Positions 33,911 to 42,597 of a DNA stretch of 64,000 nt are shown one piece after another. The number at the start of each line of letters is the position of its first letter. The first letter of the stretch is position 1. The notes beneath the pieces were generated by a model. It was not told the origin of the DNA. It saw only the letters and a program-made list of their open reading frames with translations, and searched no databases. The stretch is from contig NZ_AOLY01000042.1 in the NCBI RefSeq assembly GCF_000336635.1, positions 225,136-289,135 of the forward strand. Reading direction: 5' to 3'. The stretch comes from Haloarcula japonica DSM 6131. GTDB lineage: Archaea; Halobacteriota; Halobacteria; Halobacteriales; Haloarculaceae. Both the position numbers and the translations under genes were made by a program.

Positions 33911-35422
33911 TCAGCCCTCACGCGGGTCGAGCGGGCCCACACCGACCTCGCCGATAGTGGGGACTGTCGGACGGAACAGCTCTTGGCTGCGGTCGCTCAC
34001 GTTGATGGAGACGTCCCCTGCATCGCCGAGCCCATCCGTGTCGGAGTAACTGAACGTCTCTATGTCGCCCTGGGAGTCATCGAGCATGAATACCTTCGCG
34101 TTCGAACTGTGTACTGACAGACGAGAGATGTCGATGTTGGAGAACCGCCCCTCACCGTGGTCTCGAATGACTGCGTCGTCCCGGGCACGGTTGGTGTTGT
34201 ATATCTCGATCATATCCCCGGTCCAGATCACGTTCATCGGCCCGTTGCCGATTTCGCTCTGTGCCTGGAAGGCGTAGTCGGCCATGTCTCTGGAGAGGAC
34301 GTTCTCCATAATCACGGTGGTGTTGGTCGTCCCCCGGTTTCCGAGGTTGTTGATAAAAAACCGGCCGTGGAAGTCGGGCCCAATGTCCCGTTTGTCGACC
34401 TTCCGTTCGAGTGAAGGGGTGTTCGCCCTGTGGTAGATGTTCTTTAGTTCTACGACCTTCCCGGCGGACATCTTACACAGACCGGACCCCGTACCGCGGA
34501 CGAAGCAGTTATGCATCCTAGTGACCCCATCGCCGAAACGGATGTTGACCGCGTTCCCTGCACAGTCGAGAAAACAGCTGTTCTCGATGATGAGTTCGTC
34601 GCCGGCTTGTGGCCGGACGGAGATGTGATGGGAGTTCGACCGCCCGTCAGTCTCGTTGTGTCGCCCGATGCCGTTGTCCTGAAACGTACAGTTTCTCACC
34701 GACCTGAGGACGGCGCGACCGCGAACGCCAGCCAGATGCCAGCCCCGTATCCACGCTCGCTCGAGGTGGAAGTCGCCGGCCATCGACATCTGCAGCCCCC
34801 AGGAGCCGCCACCGTTCTCGGCAAGCCCGGTGACGCTCTCGTAGTTGCCGTCCAGTTTGATGTCCTTGATCTCGACGGAGCCGTGTTCGTACCCGTCGTA
34901 CCAGATGAACGCGCTCTGGTTCGGACGAGTGTCGGCAGAGGCGTGTCTGGTGATTGCTAGCGTTGATTTGTCGGCTCCAGCGCCGATGATTGAAACGCCC
35001 GGTGGTCCAGTCTTCCCGAACTCCACGTATGGACTGAAGCCCGAATCCTCGCTACCAAAGTAGTACTCGCCTTCCGGGACGTGTATCGCCCCACCCTTGC
35101 CGGCGGCATCGGCAGCCGCGAGGATAGCATCGAGGTTTTGCCTCGCCGCGGCCAAACTAGGGTCGTCCGGGTTCGGTTCCGCGCCGTAGTCGCTGATGCT
35201 CTCAGCGTCTCGCGGCACGTTGGATTCTTCGGTGGGCTCCGTGGGCGTTGGAGTCGGTCGGACCGACACCTCTGTCGAGTCTGTGGTCCCGTTTGGGGGG
35301 TCGCCACCACCAGTGTCGACACCCGGAAGCCACCCGTAGAGCACACCCAAGACAGCGGCCACGATACCGCCGACGAGAGCGATGAGTTTCCGACGGCTGA
35401 GCACCCCAGAGCCAGCGGTCAT
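33911..35422 (-). CDS. Exported right-handed beta-helix protein
   Basis: 503 residues. The N-terminus has a Tat-like signal (LSRRKLIALVGGIVAAVLGVLYGWLPG) without lipobox cysteine, so it may stay membrane-anchored. A Pro/Thr/Glu linker (about 35-75) precedes the beta-helix domain (about 80-480). The domain is clearly paralogous to residues 1-415 of the protein at 28823: compare SISDYGAEPNPDDPSLAAAR with DITNHGIGSDHNPSDPDLAS, and VPEGEYYFGSEDSGF with VPAGTYYFGSEDVY. It lacks the C-terminal Ig-like part. Probable glycan-binding or glycan-lyase protein. It is convergent with the GT-C-like gene. Confidence 0.78.
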   Translation of the reverse strand: MTAGSGVLSRRKLIALVGGIVAAVLGVLYGWLPGVDTGGGDPPNGTTDSTEVSVRPTPTPTEPTEESNVPRDAESISDYGAEPNPDDPSLAAARQNLDAILAAADAAGKGGAIHVPEGEYYFGSEDSGFSPYVEFGKTGPPGVSIIGAGADKSTLAITRHASADTRPNQSAFIWYDGYEHGSVEIKDIKLDGNYESVTGLAENGGGSWGLQMSMAGDFHLERAWIRGWHLAGVRGRAVLRSVRNCTFQDNGIGRHNETDGRSNSHHISVRPQAGDELIIENSCFLDCAGNAVNIRFGDGVTRMHNCFVRGTGSGLCKMSAGKVVELKNIYHRANTPSLERKVDKRDIGPDFHGRFFINNLGNRGTTNTTVIMENVLSRDMADYAFQAQSEIGNGPMNVIWTGDMIEIYNTNRARDDAVIRDHGEGRFSNIDISRLSVHSSNAKVFMLDDSQGDIETFSYSDTDGLGDAGDVSINVSDRSQELFRPTVPTIGEVGVGPLDPREG

Positions 35423-35812
35423 GACAGATAGATACAGGTCGTAGTGTTCCGTGAGTTGGATTGGATTGTGTGATACCGTAGACGGATGGAGGGAGTCATG
35501 TCTATCGTCTCAAACTGAGATGCTCAGGACATTAGTATAGGCTTCCTACAGTGAAACTCGCACAGTGTTCCTGAATCCCTCCGTCGTAGCCTTGCCAAGG
35601 TTGGAGAGTTGAGTTCGCTCCGGAGTTTTTACTCCGAGTTTCAGTTTGTGTCAAGCGATGGTATCTGACACTGGGAACAGCTGGAACCGGAAGGGTTCGT
35701 GTGTACCAGTCGATAGTGGGATAGAGATAGTGCTATCAGCAGTTCAGATTGAGACGGAGTCCACCCCAATGCAGACTCTCTCTCAACAGACTCGGGTGCC
35801 GGTCTGGACTCG
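35423..35812. other. Intergenic region of 390 bases
   Basis: No gene, RNA or strong repeat was seen. Reading on from the small Tat-signal protein shows no degenerate beta-helix continuation in any frame. A T-rich GAGTTTTTACTCC near 35621 forms a short hairpin. Confidence 0.35.
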
Positions 35813-36040
35813 CTACACGTACTCGCTGAAATCCGTCATGTGGGTGTTGGTCTCTTTACCGGAGATGCTCACACCCAGGCTGCCGACGCCGACTGCTGCA
35901 GTCACCGCTGTCAGCCCGAACTGGAAGAAACTCCGCCTGTTAAGGTGTACCTTACCGCGTTCATTTGCGCTCAGAGCGTCTGAAAGGCCCGATTTATTCT
36001 GGTCGTCGTCAACCGTGTTGTGCTTATCGAACATACACAT
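35813..36040 (-). CDS. Small protein with a twin-arginine signal and almost no mature domain
   Basis: 75 residues. The first 33 are polar (DKHNTVDDDQNKSGLSDAL), then NRRSFFQFG and a hydrophobic stretch TAVTAAVGVGSLGVSIS form a textbook Tat signal. Only about 17 residues follow (KETNTHMTDFSEYV), and then a stop. So the exported part would be a short peptide, or the protein is the cut-off front of a once larger secreted protein. It lies next to two beta-helix genes, one of which lacks a signal. No downstream continuation was found. Start at 36040 or at the second ATG at 36034. Confidence 0.5.
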   Translation of the reverse strand: MCMFDKHNTVDDDQNKSGLSDALSANERGKVHLNRRSFFQFGLTAVTAAVGVGSLGVSISGKETNTHMTDFSEYV

Positions 36041-36503
36041 GCGTTTGAAGTAGGTATATGCTAATTAGCCGTTCTTACACTGTGTCGACAAAGTAGGTGG
36101 CTTTTAGCTACTTATGTGAGTGTGGTAGTTACCAGATAACCGTGTATGCGTGCTGGTTTGCTATACGAGCGAATCAAATATGATAAAGTAATCATTCAGT
36201 AACGGAACGGAAAGAGGGGTTAGACCGGTCAAACGGAACCGAGTCTGATTAGATCTCGAGGGCAGTCTTGGCTCTATAAAGGGAGGCACGTTCCGGGACA
36301 CACGGCCGTGATAAAATGGTCTCGGGGACAAGAGAACGCATAATTGACCCGTCCGTGAATCGACGCTGGAGTATCAGACGCATACTAATATCCCTGTCAG
36401 GAATACGACGAAATGATCCAATGAACAGCGACAGGCCAACTGACGCGTCATCGTCGTGTGAGAATCGTCCAGGAGGGACAGTCGCGGCACGTACGTGGCT
36501 CCG
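36041..36503. other. Intergenic region of about 460 bases, AT-rich
   Basis: No gene was seen. AAGTAG and CTACTT (about 36090-36112) form a 6-bp inverted repeat with an 11-base loop. CATACTAATAT near 36380 is a TATA-like candidate for the GT4-heparinase operon. The region carries more A+T than its neighbours. Confidence 0.35.
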
Positions 36504-37754
36504 ATGACGACTGACTGCGTCATCGTCTCCCAGCGATACCCGCCCGAAAAAGGGGGGAACGCGTCGAGAATCCACGACACGGCCGTCAACCTCGACGACG
36601 ACATCGGCACGACAGTCCTAGCACCGTCCCCGTGTTATCCGCCGGGAAACTTCGATCGGACGTGGGAACGCAAGCGGACCGAACACGACGACGGAGTGGT
36701 CGTCCACCGCCTGTGGACGTGGCAACCCCAGACGGAGAACCCCTCTCTGCTCCGGCGACTGCCGTACTACCTCGTCTTCGCGCTTCACGCAGCGCTCTGG
36801 CTGGTGGTCAACGTCCGACAGTACGATGTCGTCATGACTTCGACACCGCCGATTACCACCGGGATCCCCGGTATCGTAGCCGTCGCTATTGGGAAACCGT
36901 GGGTCATCGACGTACGTGACCTGTGGATTGAGAACTCGATCGCCCTGGGATACATCACAGCGAACAGCCCGCTGGTGAGCGCCGGACGTGCGTTCCAGTC
37001 GGTCGCCTTACACACCGCCGACCGGATTACCGTAACGACAGAAACGCTCGGCGATGCCGTCGCCGACGCGTATGGTGCTGAACTCCGAGATCGGATTCGT
37101 GTCATTCCGAACGGGGTCGACACCGACCGGTTCACGCCGGAGGCCAGGGATGGCGACAAAAACGACCGAATCGTTTACACAGGGAACATTGGAAGCGCCC
37201 AGGCACTCGAACCGTGTATTCGGGCGATGCAACACGTATCGAGTGACGACGCTGAACTCCGACTGGTCGGCGATGGGGACGAGGTGTCCCGACTCGAATC
37301 GGTGACGGAGCGCCTCGATCTCGAAGACAGCGTGGAGTTCGTCGGACTGGTGGACCGTGAGCGGATCCCGGCGATTCTCAACGACGCGACCGTCGGCTTG
37401 GCACCGATAAAAGACAGCCCGGAGCTCGATTACGCGATGCCTACGAAGCTCTACGAGTACCTGGCGTGCTCATTGCCGGTCGTAGTCACCGGACGCGGGG
37501 AAATCGAACGGTTCGTCACGGAGACCGCTGTGGGGATACACACTGAGACCGACCCGGAACGCATCGCGGCGGCAATCGACACCCTCCTCGAAAACCCTGG
37601 GCAGCGGACGTCGATGGGTCAGGACGGATACCGCCTCGTAGCCGAGCAATACGACCGCGAGGCCATCGCAGGCCGCCTTGCCGATGAACTCCGGGCGCTG
37701 ACCGCAAGCGAACGACAGGCACCACGCGCGGCCCCGAGTCCCGACGATGACTGA
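36504..37754 (+). CDS. Glycosyltransferase family 4 (GT-B)
   Basis: 416 residues. The N-terminal glycine-rich loop YPPEKGGNASRIHD and TSTPPITTGIPGIVAVAIG mark the WbuB/FkbH-like GT4 group. The donor half contains RIVYTGNIGSAQALEPCIRA, LRLVGDGDEV, and the acidic site SPELDYAMPTKLYEYLACSLP. ATG at 36504 is used; a GTG nine bases earlier is in frame. Its end overlaps the heparinase-like gene by 8 bases, so the two are made together. The pair predicts a transferase and a lyase acting on the same or related polymer. Confidence 0.83.
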   Translation: MTTDCVIVSQRYPPEKGGNASRIHDTAVNLDDDIGTTVLAPSPCYPPGNFDRTWERKRTEHDDGVVVHRLWTWQPQTENPSLLRRLPYYLVFALHAALWLVVNVRQYDVVMTSTPPITTGIPGIVAVAIGKPWVIDVRDLWIENSIALGYITANSPLVSAGRAFQSVALHTADRITVTTETLGDAVADAYGAELRDRIRVIPNGVDTDRFTPEARDGDKNDRIVYTGNIGSAQALEPCIRAMQHVSSDDAELRLVGDGDEVSRLESVTERLDLEDSVEFVGLVDRERIPAILNDATVGLAPIKDSPELDYAMPTKLYEYLACSLPVVVTGRGEIERFVTETAVGIHTETDPERIAAAIDTLLENPGQRTSMGQDGYRLVAEQYDREAIAGRLADELRALTASERQAPRAAPSPDDD

Positions 37755-39618
37755 GATGACTCGAATGCTTCCGGCGATGGCCAGACTATATGGGCACACG
37801 CTCACACGGTTGGAGCCGGATCAGGTTCTCGGGATGGCCGAACGGACGGCCCGTAACACCGTGCTCGCTCGGCTTCCGGTCGACTTCGACGAGCGGTACG
37901 ACGATGCGGTTCCCGAGCGGCTTTCTGTTGCGACGGCCCCACTCGAAGCGGACCTCGACGTGCTTCGGGGGGCACTCTTCGACTCGACCATCCGATCGTT
38001 CCAGTGGCGGAGCCGTCGGGCGGCCCACGGCGAGGTGACGTTTCTCAACCGGACGGTCCAGTTCGATTCGCCGGCCCACCCGGACTGGTACGACCACGGG
38101 GCTGACGGTTATCCGCTGCTCTGGTCGCTGAAACTGTACGCGTTTGAACCGCTCCGGTGGGCGATACTGGGATTCGAAGACCCGCAGGCGGCTCCGGAGG
38201 AGGTTGTCGCAGTGTTCGACCAGTGGATCCAGGACTGGACCGACAGCGTCGACATCGGCCGACCCGGCTACCTTCGCAGCGCGTGGACGCCCTGGGCAGT
38301 GTCGCTCCGGACGCAGACGCTGGCGCGGTACCTAGCGTGGCGAACTGGCGGTTCTCAAGAGGGTGTACCCGAGGGACTGAGCGAGGCGCTTGTCGGGGAG
38401 ATATACCGAAATTCGCTCTTCCTTGCGAACCACGTGGAGGGTGACGTCGGCGGTAACCACCTCGTTGAGAATGGGCTCGCACTGCTCATGGCCGGATTGT
38501 TGTTCCCTGACACCGACGAACCCTGGTTTTCTACGGGGCGCTCGATACTCGGCCGCACCGGAGCCAAACAGTTTCTCCCCGACGGCGGCCACTACGAGCG
38601 GTCGCCGATGTACCACACGATTGTGACGACACGGTACGTGACGGCGTGCTCGCTACTGGCGGCCAGCGAGCGGACAGCCCCGACTTGGTTGACGGCGATG
38701 ACGAAACAGGCCGTGGCGTACCTGCGATACCTCTCACCGCCGGACGAGCGGCTCCCGCTGTACAACGACGCAGTGTTCGGGCAGTCGCTCCCGCTGACGG
38801 ACTGCCTGAGGTACGCTGGGGCCGTCGGGTTTAGGGCCGATGACCGCCCGGTCCCGTCACACAGTCCGATGGGCGGCGAGACGGGGTACTACTGGCTCGA
38901 TACCGACCATGGGTGGTTACTGGTAGACGGTGGACCGGTGGGGCCCTCCCACCTGCCCGGTCACTCCCACAACGACATGCTGAGCGTCCTGCTCTGGGTC
39001 GGCGGACAGCGCGTGCTCACAGATACCGGCGTGTACGAGTACGCCGACAATGAGCGGCGACAGTACGCTAGAAGCGTTGCCGGCCACAACAGCGTTCAGG
39101 TCGGCGAAGCGGAGCCTATCGAAATCGGCGGCAAGTACCTGATGGGCGCGCGGACGGAACCGACAGTCGATTACGAGGGGTCGGACCCGACTCTGTTCAG
39201 AGGGAGCTACGAGACGGCCGCCTCCGCACCGGCGTCGTACCGGCACGATAGGACAGTTCTCGCCAGCGACGACTGGTGGCTGATCCGGGACGAACTCAGT
39301 GGACCCGACACGGAGACAGAGCCGAGCGTCTCCCGACTCCACTTCCATCCGGAAGTCGGCGTCACGGTCGAGGACTCGGGGACGGTGCGGGCGACTGACG
39401 GTGACGACACCTCAGCCCTGCTCAGCGTTCATCCGTTCGGCGTCAGTGACGTTCGGACGACGACGACCGAGTACTTCCCAGAGTTCGGCGTCGCAAAGGA
39501 GCGACAGACGCTAGAACTGGAGGCCGGCCCGGAGTCGGGAACGACGGCCTTTGGGTACCTCCTCGCCCCGTCGGCCGGGGGCCACAGAGCCCCCAGACGT
39601 TCGGATGAGGATAGGTAA
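37747..39618 (+). CDS. Heparinase II/III family protein (alginate lyase-like)
   Basis: 623 residues. The N-terminal alpha/alpha toroid spans about residues 60-370 (WSLKLYAFEPLRWAILG, NHLVENGLALLMAGLLF, DGGHYERSPMYH with the catalytic-site Tyr and His region). The C-terminal beta-sandwich (about 375-620) begins with the family hallmark GHSHNDMLSVLLWVGG and RQYARSVAGHNSVQVG. Families with this fold cleave uronic-acid polysaccharides by beta-elimination or act on exopolysaccharides during export. No signal peptide is visible, so it may act in the cytoplasm or on an undefined export route. The 8-base overlap with the preceding GT4 shows a two-gene operon. Confidence 0.82.
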   Translation: MTEMTRMLPAMARLYGHTLTRLEPDQVLGMAERTARNTVLARLPVDFDERYDDAVPERLSVATAPLEADLDVLRGALFDSTIRSFQWRSRRAAHGEVTFLNRTVQFDSPAHPDWYDHGADGYPLLWSLKLYAFEPLRWAILGFEDPQAAPEEVVAVFDQWIQDWTDSVDIGRPGYLRSAWTPWAVSLRTQTLARYLAWRTGGSQEGVPEGLSEALVGEIYRNSLFLANHVEGDVGGNHLVENGLALLMAGLLFPDTDEPWFSTGRSILGRTGAKQFLPDGGHYERSPMYHTIVTTRYVTACSLLAASERTAPTWLTAMTKQAVAYLRYLSPPDERLPLYNDAVFGQSLPLTDCLRYAGAVGFRADDRPVPSHSPMGGETGYYWLDTDHGWLLVDGGPVGPSHLPGHSHNDMLSVLLWVGGQRVLTDTGVYEYADNERRQYARSVAGHNSVQVGEAEPIEIGGKYLMGARTEPTVDYEGSDPTLFRGSYETAASAPASYRHDRTVLASDDWWLIRDELSGPDTETEPSVSRLHFHPEVGVTVEDSGTVRATDGDDTSALLSVHPFGVSDVRTTTTEYFPEFGVAKERQTLELEAGPESGTTAFGYLLAPSAGGHRAPRRSDEDR

Positions 39619-39716
39619 GCCAGCCGGGACCGCTACGAGACAGTCGGCTCGGCGACAGGAGACGTATTCAGTCCGTTATCGGGAGTCATCACTTCCCGTG
39701 TGTGGGACCACGGACT

Positions 39717-40148
39717 TCAACTGAACAGACGCTTTAGCCGGGCAACGAGACTCTTTGAGCGGTCACCGCCACGGCGGCGCTGTTGCTCCGTCCCCCCCGT
39801 TGTTTCGGAACTGTCAGCGTCGGTATCGGTGGCAGGCGTGTCGCCGTCAGCAGCCGCAATCGCATCGGAAATCATCCCTTCGGCGTCGTTGACGGCGTCT
39901 TTGACCGTTCCGTCAATCAGCGGGACGTTACTGAATCGGTCCTGACTGACCGACGTATCAGAGGCGATGATGGCGGCGTCGGCGGCTTCGATGTCCGCGT
40001 CGGAGAGTTCGTTCTCCGCGCCCATTGCTCCCTGGACTTCCACCTTAATATCGTGACCCTGTTGTTCTGCCGTCTGTTCAAGGTTCTCGGCTGCCATTTG
40101 ACTGTGTGCGATACCAGTCGGACAGGAGGTGACTGCGACGAGTTTCAT
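39717..40148 (-). CDS. ptfB: Fructose-type PTS system EIIB component
   Basis: Phosphocarrier that passes phosphate from IIA to fructose at the membrane IIC. The phospho-cysteine is C9 in VTSCPTGIAHSQMAA, matching the fructose IIB active site. The normal domain ends near residue 100. A Thr/Asp/Ser-rich linker then leads to a basic amphipathic end (RRRGGDRSKSLVARLKRLFS), an unusual extension that might bind the membrane. It is the last gene of the operon; its ATG overlaps the EI stop by four bases. Confidence 0.88.
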   Translation of the reverse strand: MKLVAVTSCPTGIAHSQMAAENLEQTAEQQGHDIKVEVQGAMGAENELSDADIEAADAAIIASDTSVSQDRFSNVPLIDGTVKDAVNDAEGMISDAIAAADGDTPATDTDADSSETTGGTEQQRRRGGDRSKSLVARLKRLFS

Positions 40149-41830
40149 GTGTCTAGTGAGGTATGGACTTCGCTTCGCGTTGCAGCGAGTCGGGCGCGGT
40201 CCCCGCGCTCGCTCGCGGCACTGTACTCGGTTTCGCTGACGGCCGTCTTGACTTCAGGAATTGTCACGGCGCTCATGCTGAGTTCGTCGAGACCGAGGCC
40301 GACAAGTAACTCCGTCAGATCGGGATCGCCGGCCATTTCACCACACATCCCGACCCAGGCGTCTTCGGCATGGGCTGCGGTAACTGTCCGATGGATCGCG
40401 CGCAGGACACCCGGATGTGTCGGGTCGTGCAGGTCATCGACGCGCTCGTTCTCTCGGTCGGCGGCCATCACGTACTGTGTGAGGTCGTTCGTCCCGATAG
40501 AGAGGAAATCCACCCGTGCGGCGAGTTCGTCGGCCATGAAGGCGGCGCTCGGCGTTTCTATCATAACACCGACTTCGAGATCAACGGCATCGGCGTCGCG
40601 GCCTTCAATATCGGCCGCCGCTGCGTCCAGTGCGTCGAGTGCGGCGTCGAGTTCCTCGACAGTAGCGACCAGCGGGAACATGATGGCGAGGGTTCCGTCT
40701 CCGTCCGCAGCAGCGCGCAGGAGCGCACGGAGTTGCGTGGCAAACAGGTCCGAATCGGGGTCGAGCGAGCGCCGAATTCCCCGTTCCCCGAGGAAGGGGT
40801 TTTCTTCTTCCGGCAGGTCGAGATAGGGAATACGCTTGTCGCCACCGATATCTAACGTCCGGACGACAACGCGCCCATCCGGGAACGTATCGAGTGCCTC
40901 ACGGATGGCTTCGTACTGTTCGTCTTCCGACGGTGGGGTCTCCCGGTCGAGGAAGAGAAACTCGGTTCGGTAGAGGCCAACGCCGTCAGCCCCTCGCTGT
41001 GCTGCGGCCTCCAGTTCCGCCGGCTGGCCGACGTTCGCCGCCACTTCGACGTGTCGACCGTCGGTTGTCTCGACGGACTCATCGACGACAGCGGCTCCCG
41101 AGTCGCTTGCTGCGGCAGCTCGCTCGGTGTCGTCAGGACTGACTAACACCTCGCCGCTGTCGCCGTCGACCACGACCTCTGTTTCGCCCTCAACAGATTC
41201 GAGCGCATCGCCGACGCCGACGACGGCTGGCAGGGCCAATGAGCGGGCAAAAATGGCCGCATGGGACGTCCGTCCGCCGGTGACCGTTGCGAACCCGGCG
41301 ACGCGCTCCGGATCGAGTTGCGCCGTGTCGCTGGGGGTCAACCGCTCGGCAAGGACGATGCTTCCATCGGGTAGGTCATCGAGATTGACCCGTTCCCCGT
41401 CCGTCAGCAGACGGAGGAGTCGGTCACGGACGTCGCGGAGGTCGTCCGCGCGCTCGGCCATTCGGCCGTCCATCTCCTCGAACTGTTCGATGTGTTCGCC
41501 GAACGCAGCATCGACGGCATTCGGTGCGGGAATCCCATCGGCGATCATTGTCTCGACTGCGTCCTCGATGGTCGGGTCTTCGAGGAACTGAATATGTGCG
41601 TCGAACACCGCGGCCTCGTCTTCGCCGACACGTTCGGCGGTCGCCTCGCGCTCGGACTCCAGTTCGGCGCGGGCGGTGTCGACGGCATCGGCGAACCGCT
41701 GGACCTCCGTCTCGGAATCGACTTCCACGCCGTCCGGGTCTGGGAGCGATATATCTCGGCCGTACCAGACAACCGTCCCAACGCCGGAGCGCGGCGTTGC
41801 ACCGGTCCCGTGGAGCGTGCGTTCAGCCAT
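40145..41830 (-). CDS. ptsI: Phosphoenolpyruvate-protein phosphotransferase (PTS enzyme I)
   Basis: General PTS entry enzyme that takes phosphate from PEP to HPr. 561 residues, full length. The N-terminal HPr-binding and swivelling domain has the phospho-His in GGRTSHAAIFARSLALPAVVG near residue 190. The C-terminal PEP-binding barrel shows YRTEFLFLDRE, LDIGGDKRIPYLDLPEEENPF, GVMIETPSA, FLSIGTNDLTQYV and VGMCGEMAGD with the catalytic Cys. It overlaps HPr upstream by 8 bases and IIB downstream by 4, so translation is coupled through the operon. Confidence 0.93.
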   Translation of the reverse strand: MAERTLHGTGATPRSGVGTVVWYGRDISLPDPDGVEVDSETEVQRFADAVDTARAELESEREATAERVGEDEAAVFDAHIQFLEDPTIEDAVETMIADGIPAPNAVDAAFGEHIEQFEEMDGRMAERADDLRDVRDRLLRLLTDGERVNLDDLPDGSIVLAERLTPSDTAQLDPERVAGFATVTGGRTSHAAIFARSLALPAVVGVGDALESVEGETEVVVDGDSGEVLVSPDDTERAAAASDSGAAVVDESVETTDGRHVEVAANVGQPAELEAAAQRGADGVGLYRTEFLFLDRETPPSEDEQYEAIREALDTFPDGRVVVRTLDIGGDKRIPYLDLPEEENPFLGERGIRRSLDPDSDLFATQLRALLRAAADGDGTLAIMFPLVATVEELDAALDALDAAAADIEGRDADAVDLEVGVMIETPSAAFMADELAARVDFLSIGTNDLTQYVMAADRENERVDDLHDPTHPGVLRAIHRTVTAAHAEDAWVGMCGEMAGDPDLTELLVGLGLDELSMSAVTIPEVKTAVSETEYSAASERGDRARLAATRSEVHTSLDT

Positions 41831-42110
41831 CGTCAGTGTCCAGTTCGTCCTCCGGCGTTGTCAGTATTCGCTCCAGTTCGTCGAGCACCGCCTCCGCGTC
41901 CGGACCGTCGGCGACCAGTTTGATGTCGTCGCCCTGTCCGACACCGAGGCTGGTGACGGCGATCATACTCGCCGCCTGAACGAGGTCGCCGTCCGGACGC
42001 CCGGCCGAGACCTCAGACTCGTGGTCGTTAACGGCCTGGACGAACGCTGACGCCGGCCGTGCATGCAGGCCGGCCTCCGGAACAATCGACACAGTGCGTT
42101 CAGCCGTCAT
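41823..42110 (-). CDS. ptsH: Phosphocarrier protein HPr
   Basis: 95 residues. The phospho-histidine is H16 in PEAGLHARPASAF. The regulatory serine region of bacterial HPr corresponds to QAASMIAVTSLGVGQGD. An acidic tail (PEDELDTDDG) is added, as is common in halophiles. It overlaps IIA by four bases upstream and EI by eight downstream. Confidence 0.92.
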   Translation of the reverse strand: MTAERTVSIVPEAGLHARPASAFVQAVNDHESEVSAGRPDGDLVQAASMIAVTSLGVGQGDDIKLVADGPDAEAVLDELERILTTPEDELDTDDG

Positions 42111-42592
42111 GCGATAGCCTCCCGGAGCACGTCCTGCACGGTCGCTTCGTCTTCCGCTTCGTGGAGCCGGTCCCGAACGTCGTCGTGCATCAGGGCTCGC
42201 GAGAGGGAGCTGAGGATATTGAGATGCTCCTCGCCACCGGCTTCCGGGACGAGAATCATGAAGATGAGTGTCGCGGGCTCGCCGTCCATGGAGCCGAAGT
42301 CGACGCCCTCCTCGGAGCGGACGAACGCCAGCGATGGGCGACTCACGGCGTCAGTCTTCGCGTGTGGAATCCCGATGCCCATGCCGACGCCCGTGGTGGT
42401 CTCCGATTCACGCTCCAGCAGTGCTTCGAGTGCGCGCTCACGGTCCTCGACCCTGCCACTGTCGACCAGCAGGTCGAGCAGGGACTCGATACACGCTTCC
42501 TTCTCCGCTGGTGGCTCGGACAGCGAGATGTGGCTGGCCGGAATCAGTTCTTCGATATCGTCCGCTGAGATTGCGTCTGTCATTGTAGTCAC
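42107..42592 (-). CDS. ptfA: Fructose-type PTS system EIIA component
   Basis: 161 residues of the fructose/mannitol IIA family. The active-site histidine sits in GIGIPHAKTDAVSRP near residue 75. ATLIFMILVPEAGGEEHLNILSSLSRAL is the usual following segment. It accepts phosphate from HPr and donates to IIB. The gene begins 5 bases after the IIC stop and overlaps HPr. The start could also be the ATG nine bases in. Confidence 0.9.
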   Translation of the reverse strand: MTTMTDAISADDIEELIPASHISLSEPPAEKEACIESLLDLLVDSGRVEDRERALEALLERESETTTGVGMGIGIPHAKTDAVSRPSLAFVRSEEGVDFGSMDGEPATLIFMILVPEAGGEEHLNILSSLSRALMHDDVRDRLHEAEDEATVQDVLREAIA

Positions 42593-42597
42593 TGTGG

